The notes beneath the pieces are model-generated. The model saw only the letters and a program-made list of their open reading frames with translations, made no database searches and was not told the origin of the DNA. Of a DNA stretch of 28,556 bases, positions 23,605-28,556 are shown piece after piece (position 1 is the first letter of the stretch; every line of letters starts with the position of its first letter). A program made the position numbers and the translations under genes. This stretch comes from Pseudomonadota bacterium (lineage in GTDB: Bacteria; Pseudomonadota; Gammaproteobacteria; Pseudomonadales; Oleiphilaceae), in NCBI GenBank assembly GCA_023430625.1, contig JAEZAA010000014.1, positions 1 to 28,556 of the forward strand, given 5' to 3'.

Positions 23605-25641
23605 TTAGGCTGCGTCCTCAAAACCCGGCAGTTTGAAGCCGGCGACTGATTGCCGCAACTGATTGGCCAGTTCTGCCAACTTTCCGATGGACTTGGCGGT
23701 TGCCATGGTACCTGCGGAGGTCTGCGACGTAATCTCCTGAATCACGTTCATGGTGTTGGAGATATGGCCGGCGGAGGAAGACTGCTGGCGTGCCGCGTTC
23801 GAGATGTTCTGAATCAGGTCGGCCAGGTTCTTCGATACGTTCTCGATCTCTTCCAGGGCCACACCGGCGTCCTGGGCCAGACGAGCACCCCGGACCACTT
23901 CCGCGGTGGTGTGCTCCATGGAGATAACCGCTTCGTTGGTGTCGGTCTGAATCGTCTTCACCAGTGCCTCGATCTGCTTGGTGGCAGCCGAGGAACGTTC
24001 TGCCAGGCGCTGTACTTCGTCGGCAACCACCGCGAAGCCGCGGCCCGCGTCACCGGCCATGGAGGCCTGGATGGCGGCGTTCAGAGACAGGATGTTGGTC
24101 TGGTCGGCAATGTCGTTAATCAGCGATACGATGTCACCGATTTCCTGGGAAGATTCACCCAGACGCTTGATCCGCTTCGCGGTTTCCTGAATCTGCTCAC
24201 GGATGGTATCCATGCCGTGAATCGTGTTCTGTACCACCTCGGCGCCTTTCTTGGCGATGCCTACCGAGCGCTCAGCAACCGCGGCCGATTCGGCAGCGTT
24301 GGACGATACCTGGTCGATGGACACGGCCATTTCGTTGATGGCCGCGGACGCTCCGGCAATTTCCTGCGCCTGGTGTTCGGACGCGTCAGCCAGGTGCATG
24401 GCCGTGGCCTGCGTTTCCTGGGCGGCGCCGGCAACCCGGACCGCCGTCTCGTTAATGGCGGTTACCAGGGAGCGCATCTGGTCGATAGCGAAGTTGATGG
24501 AGTCGGCGATGGCACCGGTGAAGTCTTCGGTTACCGTGGCCTCAGTGGTCAGGTCACCGTCCGCGAGGTCAGCCAGTTCGTCCAGCAGACGCAGAATGGC
24601 GTTCTGGTTCTGTTCGTTCTGGGTGGCTTCTTTCTCGTAGCGAACCTTGGATTCTTTCTGCAGATTGAAGGTGACCGCCACAATCAGGAGGAAGATCACG
24701 ACCAGCAGGGCGTAAGCCAGGGTGCTGTTGATGACTCGTCCGTCCGCCTGGTTTTGGAAGATCTCCACCAGCTCGGAGGTTTCGGTCAGCAGGGTCTGGG
24801 AGTTCACGAAAATGTTGTTGGCACCTTCCCGCACGCGGAACAGTTCCGGTGACTTTTCCAGGATGGCGTCGACGTTTTCGCTCATGAAGTTGAAGATTTC
24901 GGCAATGGCTTCAAGACCATAACGCGCATCCTGGTTGGTAACCCGGCTGATGCCCATGGCCGCGTTGCCTTCCATCATGCCGCCCAGTACCCGGCCAAAA
25001 AGGCTGGTGTCGCGGCCGAAGCGGTCGGCGGCGGTCACGGCGTCCGCACTACCTTCCAGCACTTTACTCACGCTACCCAGAATCCGCTCTGCCAGCAGCG
25101 ATTGGCGCTGGGCCACGGAGATCTGGTCGGAGGGGGCGCCGTTATCCAGCAGGATGTTGACCACGTCTTCATATTCAAGCTGAATCTGCGGCACTTTCTC
25201 GTTCAGGGTGTCGGCGACCGCGTGCAGCTCGATGACCGTGTCCTTGGAGGACAGGATCTGGTCGGCGCTGGTTTTCACCTCGTTCCACAGTGCCTGCACA
25301 TCGGCCATTTTGGCGTTTTCGGTCGGGGGCAGGTGCTCTGCTTCATTACCCAGGGTCAGGTAATTCCAGTAGCGTTCGAAGTCGTCGCGGGAGCGGCGCA
25401 GCTGTTCGAAGGCGCTTTCCTTACCGGCAGCGGCTTCGCTCGCGTTCTTGGCGATCTCCTGGGACAGTACGCGCAGCTCGCCGGCATAACCGATGTACTG
25501 TTTATCGCGGTTGGTGTCCGTGTTGATCGTGAACGAAATGAGGATCAGCGCGATCAGAAGGATTGCCAGCAGACCCGTGAGCCACATCGTGGCCCTGCTA
25601 GTGCCTGAACCCAGGGTCAAGTTTCCGAATTTTCGCTTCAT
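23605..25641 (-). CDS. pilJ: Methyl-accepting chemoreceptor PilJ
   Basis: A 678-residue inner-membrane receptor, close to the 682 residues of P. aeruginosa PilJ. The start is the ATG at 25639-25641, with GGGAG ten bases upstream; a TTG further upstream is rejected. TM1 is at ~19-38 and TM2 at ~303-325. The ~265-residue periplasmic part between them is alpha-helical and matches the PilJ-type tandem four-helix sensing modules. HAMP (~326-380) leads to a long cytoplasmic coiled coil, with a signalling tip near residues 530-555 (GDAGRGFAVVADEVQRLAERS). PilJ is thought to detect retracted pilin or surface contact and to signal through PilI/ChpC to ChpA. No C-terminal CheR-tethering pentapeptide is visible (the end is GFEDAA). 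Confidence 0.95.
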   Translation of the reverse strand: MKRKFGNLTLGSGTSRATMWLTGLLAILLIALILISFTINTDTNRDKQYIGYAGELRVLSQEIAKNASEAAAGKESAFEQLRRSRDDFERYWNYLTLGNEAEHLPPTENAKMADVQALWNEVKTSADQILSSKDTVIELHAVADTLNEKVPQIQLEYEDVVNILLDNGAPSDQISVAQRQSLLAERILGSVSKVLEGSADAVTAADRFGRDTSLFGRVLGGMMEGNAAMGISRVTNQDARYGLEAIAEIFNFMSENVDAILEKSPELFRVREGANNIFVNSQTLLTETSELVEIFQNQADGRVINSTLAYALLVVIFLLIVAVTFNLQKESKVRYEKEATQNEQNQNAILRLLDELADLADGDLTTEATVTEDFTGAIADSINFAIDQMRSLVTAINETAVRVAGAAQETQATAMHLADASEHQAQEIAGASAAINEMAVSIDQVSSNAAESAAVAERSVGIAKKGAEVVQNTIHGMDTIREQIQETAKRIKRLGESSQEIGDIVSLINDIADQTNILSLNAAIQASMAGDAGRGFAVVADEVQRLAERSSAATKQIEALVKTIQTDTNEAVISMEHTTAEVVRGARLAQDAGVALEEIENVSKNLADLIQNISNAARQQSSSAGHISNTMNVIQEITSQTSAGTMATAKSIGKLAELANQLRQSVAGFKLPGFEDAA

Positions 25642-25729
25642 TTCAGTTGGCTCCCGGCCTCGCAAATTTTGTTTTTGAAAAAGTTTAGCTGAATCGCAGG
25701 GGAATCTGGGCGCTTGTGCATCCTGGACC

Positions 25730-26293
25730 CTACCATCGCGCTACATCGACAAAGCCAGGATGATCCGCCAGCAGAAACGGGCTGAAGACAGCCCAGGCTT
25801 CGTCGTTTTTGCTGTATTGTCCCAGCACGAACGAGTTCATGGCATCGGGAACATGGCTGGCGGATGCGGCATAACTGTCGATGGCGAAATACTGCATCCC
25901 CTGGACGCTATCGACGATCAGGCCGCTGAAGGTGTCGCCCCGTTCCACCACCAGGACCCGCTTGTCGCGGCTGGTGCGGGCGCTGCCCTGCAGGCCGAAG
26001 AATTGGGCGAGGTCCATGATGGGAAGCAGGCGTCCCCGGACGTTGGCGATTCCGTTCATCCAACTTTTGACGCCAGGCACCTGGGTATAACGGGGCAAGT
26101 GTAGAATTTCGCTGATCTCTCCCATGGGGGCCACGTACTTCTGGCCCGCCAGGATGAAACCAATGCCGTTCCACAGTTGAACCACCTCTTCCTGAGCCGG
26201 CAGGCCCGCTGCGGATTGCTTACAGCGCCGCTCCAGATTCGCCAGGACGGCGAATGGATCGGTCTTGGGCGAGGCGAGGTTGAGAGACTCCAT
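25730..26293 (-). CDS. pilI: CheW-like adaptor PilI
   Basis: A 187-residue cytoplasmic adaptor (P. aeruginosa PilI is ~178). The ATG at 26291-26293 lies five bases after the pilH stop and has no good ribosome-binding site, suggesting translational coupling to pilH. The CheW fold runs from ~residue 35 (GIGFILAGQKYVAPMGEISEIL) through VPGVKSWMNGIANVRGRLLPIMDL, the canonical receptor/kinase docking stretch, to a GLIVDSVQGM motif. It connects PilJ to the CheW-like domain of ChpA. The longer upstream frame is in pilH and is rejected. Confidence 0.92.
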   Translation of the reverse strand: MESLNLASPKTDPFAVLANLERRCKQSAAGLPAQEEVVQLWNGIGFILAGQKYVAPMGEISEILHLPRYTQVPGVKSWMNGIANVRGRLLPIMDLAQFFGLQGSARTSRDKRVLVVERGDTFSGLIVDSVQGMQYFAIDSYAASASHVPDAMNSFVLGQYSKNDEAWAVFSPFLLADHPGFVDVARW

Positions 26294-26298
26294 GAGAA

Positions 26299-26661
26299 TT
26301 AGCCGATGAGTTCGTTGATCGTGCGAATAAGCTCGTTCTCGTCGACCGGCTTGACCAGATACCCGCGGGCGCCTTGACGGGTACCCCAAACGCGGTCCGT
26401 TTCCTGGTCCTTGGTGGTGACGATGACGACGGGAATGTTGGCGGTTTCCTCGGAGCGGGAGAGCTGCCGGGTGGCCTGGAAGCCGTTGAGACCGGGCATG
26501 ACGACGTCCATCAGGACGAGGTCGGGCTGTTGCTTGCGGGCCACGGCTACGCCATCGGCGCCGTTATCCGCGGTAATGATTTCATGCTTGTGCTTTTCCA
26601 GGATGCTGGAAATTTTGCGGACTTCTGTAGGTGAGTCATCCACGATCAGGATACGAGCCAT
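26299..26661 (-). CDS. pilH: Response regulator PilH
   Basis: A 120-residue single-domain (CheY-like) receiver. Acidic pocket DD (8-9), phospho-acceptor Asp52 in LVLMDVVMPGLNG, Thr at TTKD (82-83 region) and Lys in LVKPVDE mark an active receiver. In pseudomonads PilH antagonises PilG, acts as a phosphate sink and influences pilus retraction. It follows pilG after a 68-base gap and precedes pilI by five bases. Confidence 0.94.
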   Translation of the reverse strand: MARILIVDDSPTEVRKISSILEKHKHEIITADNGADGVAVARKQQPDLVLMDVVMPGLNGFQATRQLSRSEETANIPVVIVTTKDQETDRVWGTRQGARGYLVKPVDENELIRTINELIG

Positions 26662-26729
26662 AGTTCCCCCGATAAAACATGTCTGAGTCTGACCGACCTG
26701 GATGGCGTCATACTCGTTTCGTACTGAAA

Positions 26730-27119
26730 TTAAGCTTGCTTGGGTAGGTGGGCGCGGATGGTGCCCAGCAGTTCTTCTTTGCTGAAGGGTTTGGTCAGAT
26801 ACTGATCCGAGCCCACGATGCGGCCCTTGGCCTTGTCGAACAGGCCGTCCTTGGAGGACAGCATGATCACTGGCGTCGAACGGAAGGAACTATTGTTCTT
26901 GATCAGCGCGCAGGTCTGATAGCCATCCAGCCGCGGCATCATGATGTCGACGAAGATGATGTCGGGATGGGTATCGGCAATCTTGGCCAGGGCATCGAAG
27001 CCATCGGTCGCAGTGATCACGGTGCAGCCGACTTTCTTCAGCAAGGTTTCGGCGGTGCGCCGAATCGTCTTACTGTCATCGATCACCATGATCTTCAGAT
27101 TCTCGAAATTTTCTTCCAT
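26730..27119 (-). CDS. pilG: Response regulator PilG
   Basis: A 129-residue single-domain receiver. It shows the DD pair (14-15), phospho-acceptor Asp58 in IIFVDIMMPRLDGYQ (the same residue number as in P. aeruginosa PilG), SSKDGLFDKAKGRIVG and YLTKPFSKEEL with the conserved Lys. PilG is the positive output of Pil-Chp, controlling pilus extension and interacting with FimL/FimV upstream of adenylate cyclase in pseudomonads. It is the first gene of the operon. The ribosome-binding site is weak, with an AGGG some 10 bases upstream. Confidence 0.95.
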   Translation of the reverse strand: MEENFENLKIMVIDDSKTIRRTAETLLKKVGCTVITATDGFDALAKIADTHPDIIFVDIMMPRLDGYQTCALIKNNSSFRSTPVIMLSSKDGLFDKAKGRIVGSDQYLTKPFSKEELLGTIRAHLPKQA

Positions 27120-27373
27120 TGGTTACGGCCCTACACACGTGGTCGGAAAGTTGTTCTTATCTAGGCTTGCGTCCGTCGGCTGACGTAGGAAGGAATGCAA
27201 TGGCGGCCCGATGTTAGCGCTCTCTTTTAACATAGAACCCGAAGGCAATCCATAACCGCCTAATATATTTGGTTTAGTCATCTCAGTGCCGATCAGAACT
27301 GTCATTATTCAGCCTATTTGGCCCGCTGGGACCCCTCGTTGGGATCATCCGCCAGCGTGGCCTTCCCCCGTAC

Positions 27374-27434
27374 AAGCCTTCCGTTGTAGAGGACGAACAT
27401 TCCGTTGTTGAGCAGAACATTCCTTTGTTGAGCA
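27374..27434. repeat. 20-bp tandem repeat, about three copies, upstream of gshB
   Basis: GAACATTCCGTTGTTGAGCA (27395-27414) is followed directly by a copy with one change (27415-27434). It is preceded by a more diverged copy (27374-27393, core CTTCCGTTGTAGAG) with one extra base at the joint. The unit has no obvious dyad. It may be a binding array or a slippage product. Confidence 0.8.
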
Positions 27435-27470
27435 TAGTACAAGGAGGATAGTACATTGAGGATAGTACAA
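27435..27470. repeat. 14-bp tandem repeat, about 2.6 copies, abutting the 20-bp repeat
   Basis: TAGTACAAGGAGGA (27435-27448), TAGTACATTGAGGA (27449-27462) and the partial TAGTACAA (27463-27470) follow the previous repeat without a gap. The array ends 25 bases before the gshB ATG, so it lies within the probable leader. Each full unit carries a GGAGGA or GAGGA, resembling a ribosome-binding site. Confidence 0.8.
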
Positions 27471-27495
27471 CTTCCGTCCGATATAGGTATTTCCG

Positions 27496-28446
27496 ATGAG
27501 TATTCGTTTGGGTGTGGTGATGGATCCCATTGCGGGGATCAACCCGAAGAAAGACAGCACGCTCGCCATGCTACTGGCAGCGAGCAAGCGCGGTTGGCAA
27601 ACACTTTACATGGAGCAGAAGGACCTGTTCCTGGATCAGGGCGTGGCCTACGCCGTGGTGCGCGATGTCACCGTACGCGACGATCTTGTCGACTGGTTCA
27701 CACTGGGCGAGCCTCGGGTCGAGGCCCTGGGCGATCTCGATGTGATCCTGATGCGCAAGGATCCGCCGGTGGATCGCGAGTTTATCCTGGCGACCCAGAT
27801 TCTGGAGCGGGCCGAGCAGGGTGGCGCACTGGTGGTCAACCGGACTCAGAGTCTGCGCGACTGCAATGAAAAACTGTTTGCCACCCAATTCCCGCAGCTT
27901 TGCCCGCCGGTGCTGGTGAGTCGGGACGTGGTCCGGCTCCGGGCGTTCTACCAGCAGCACCAGGACGTGGTGTTCAAGCCGGTGGACGGCATGGGCGGCG
28001 CATCGATATTTCGGGTGCGGCCCGGCGACGCCAACTTGGGCGTGATCCTGGAGACTCTGACCCAGCATGGCCAGCATCAGATCATGGCGCAGAAATACCT
28101 GCCGGAGATCGTCGATGGCGACAAGCGCATCCTGTTGATTGACGGCGAGCCCGTGTCTCATGCCCTGGCGCGTATTCCGGCCGTGGGCGAAAACCGGGGT
28201 AACCTGGCGGCGGGCGGCTCGGGCGTGGCACGACCGCTGACGGCGCGGGACCGGGAGATCTGTGCCGAGGTGGGGCCGGTGTTGCGCGAGAAGGGACTGT
28301 TGTTTGTCGGCATCGATGTCATCGGGGACTACCTGACGGAAATCAACGTGACCAGCCCGACCTGCATCCGGGAGCTGGACAAGGCATGTGGCCTCGATAT
28401 TGCCGGCGATTTGATGCAGGCCATCGAGGCCAAGCTGGCGTCGTGA
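27496..28446 (+). CDS. gshB: Glutathione synthetase
   Basis: A 316-residue cytoplasmic ATP-grasp enzyme joining gamma-glutamylcysteine and glycine, the second step of glutathione synthesis; length is as in E. coli GshB (316). Conserved segments are GVVMDPIAGINPKKDSTLAM at the N-terminus, the RKDPPVDREF motif near residue 87, VFKPVDGMGGASIFR (nucleotide-binding) near 160, LPEIVDGDKRILLIDGEP, the NLAAGGSG glycine-rich loop and the ENVTSPTC-type end (EINVTSPTCIREL), with Glu and Asn binding Mg2+. It is divergent from pilG, the same neighbourhood as in P. aeruginosa. AGGT lies about ten bases upstream of the ATG, a weak site; the GGAGGA-like units in the repeat array are too far away. Confidence 0.97.
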   Translation: MSIRLGVVMDPIAGINPKKDSTLAMLLAASKRGWQTLYMEQKDLFLDQGVAYAVVRDVTVRDDLVDWFTLGEPRVEALGDLDVILMRKDPPVDREFILATQILERAEQGGALVVNRTQSLRDCNEKLFATQFPQLCPPVLVSRDVVRLRAFYQQHQDVVFKPVDGMGGASIFRVRPGDANLGVILETLTQHGQHQIMAQKYLPEIVDGDKRILLIDGEPVSHALARIPAVGENRGNLAAGGSGVARPLTARDREICAEVGPVLREKGLLFVGIDVIGDYLTEINVTSPTCIRELDKACGLDIAGDLMQAIEAKLAS

Positions 28447-28552
28447 GGCAAGGCCGGGAGCCGGGATGTGAAGCGCGCCGGCCAAGTACCGGGAACTCTG
28501 CTAAAATTCTGCCAATTCGAATTTGATTTGAGCATTGTTCTCAAGGGGAGTC

Positions 28553-28556
28553 ATGG
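28553..28556 (+). CDS. Start of the gene downstream of gshB (partial)
   Basis: An ATG at 28553-28555 follows AAGGGGAG by two bases, and a -10-like TAAAAT lies at 28502-28507. Only the start codon and one base are in the window. In P. aeruginosa a tonB homologue (tonB3, linked to twitching) follows gshB, so that is the likely identity by synteny, but the sequence here cannot show it. Confidence 0.45.

Larger units (their letters stand above)
27120..27495. other. 376-base divergent region between pilG and gshB
   Basis: It holds the divergent promoters of the Pil-Chp operon and gshB, neither of which I can place with confidence. Two consecutive tandem repeats occupy 27374-27470, on the gshB side. 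Short open frames on the minus strand here (60 and 80 codons) lack ribosome-binding sites and family resemblance. Confidence 0.6.

Noticed and set aside
27123..27305. 60-codon minus-strand frame upstream of pilG
   Set aside because: No convincing ribosome-binding site or recognisable features. It lies in the expected pilG leader and promoter region.
27345..27587. 80-codon minus-strand frame across the tandem repeats
   Set aside because: It overlaps the gshB start on the other strand and translates repeat DNA; composition is not protein-like.
1..28556. CRISPR arrays, tRNA/rRNA genes, insertion sequences or prophage
   Set aside because: I found no spaced direct repeats of CRISPR type, no cloverleaf or rRNA sequence, and no transposase or phage protein on either strand.

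Overview
The window is chromosomal DNA (roughly 60% GC) from a gammaproteobacterium. It carries the Pil-Chp chemosensory cluster (pilG-pilH-pilI-pilJ-pilK-chpA-chpB-chpC) with gshB divergent from pilG, as in Pseudomonas aeruginosa. Protein lengths and motifs fit Pseudomonadales or a Marinobacter-like marine lineage; the genus cannot be settled from this sequence alone. I see no insertion sequence, phage, CRISPR array, tRNA or rRNA.

Region 1 (1-7900), almost all on the minus strand, is an iron/metallophore uptake locus. In order of transcription it has an OmpR-type response regulator and sensor kinase, a TonB-dependent outer-membrane receptor, a periplasmic FecB-type binding protein, a FecCD-type permease, a FecE-type ATPase and a small DUF2218 protein. 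Fur-box-like sites precede both the regulator pair and the receptor. An intrinsic terminator separates the receptor from the ABC transporter, which may make the receptor more abundant than the transporter.

Region 2 (7900-10150), minus strand, has two half-size YeeE/YedE membrane proteins (sulfur-compound transport family). They are followed by a fusion of an Lgt-like membrane domain to a TlpA-type thioredoxin, and then by an 84-residue exported or membrane-anchored protein with a CxxC motif. The common theme is thiol or sulfur handling. This is the least familiar part of the window.

Region 3 (10150-13130) has an orphan small outer-membrane beta-barrel protein on the plus strand, with a sigma-54-like promoter candidate. 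It converges on znuC-znuB (zinc ABC transporter ATPase and permease, minus strand); znuA and zur are not in the window.

Region 4 (13130-27120), minus strand, is the Pil-Chp system controlling type IV pilus (twitching) behaviour and probably cAMP levels: receptor PilJ, adaptors PilI and ChpC, methyltransferase PilK, methylesterase ChpB, response regulators PilG and PilH, and a 2646-residue ChpA with about eleven Hpt-like modules. Eight of these carry the phosphorylatable His, one has Thr, and two are degenerate (Asn, Leu). chpD/chpE are not found after chpC.

Region 5 (27120-28556) is a 376-base divergent intergenic region holding two back-to-back tandem repeats, then gshB (glutathione synthetase) on the plus strand. 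The start codon of another gene lies at the very end of the window, by synteny possibly a tonB homologue.
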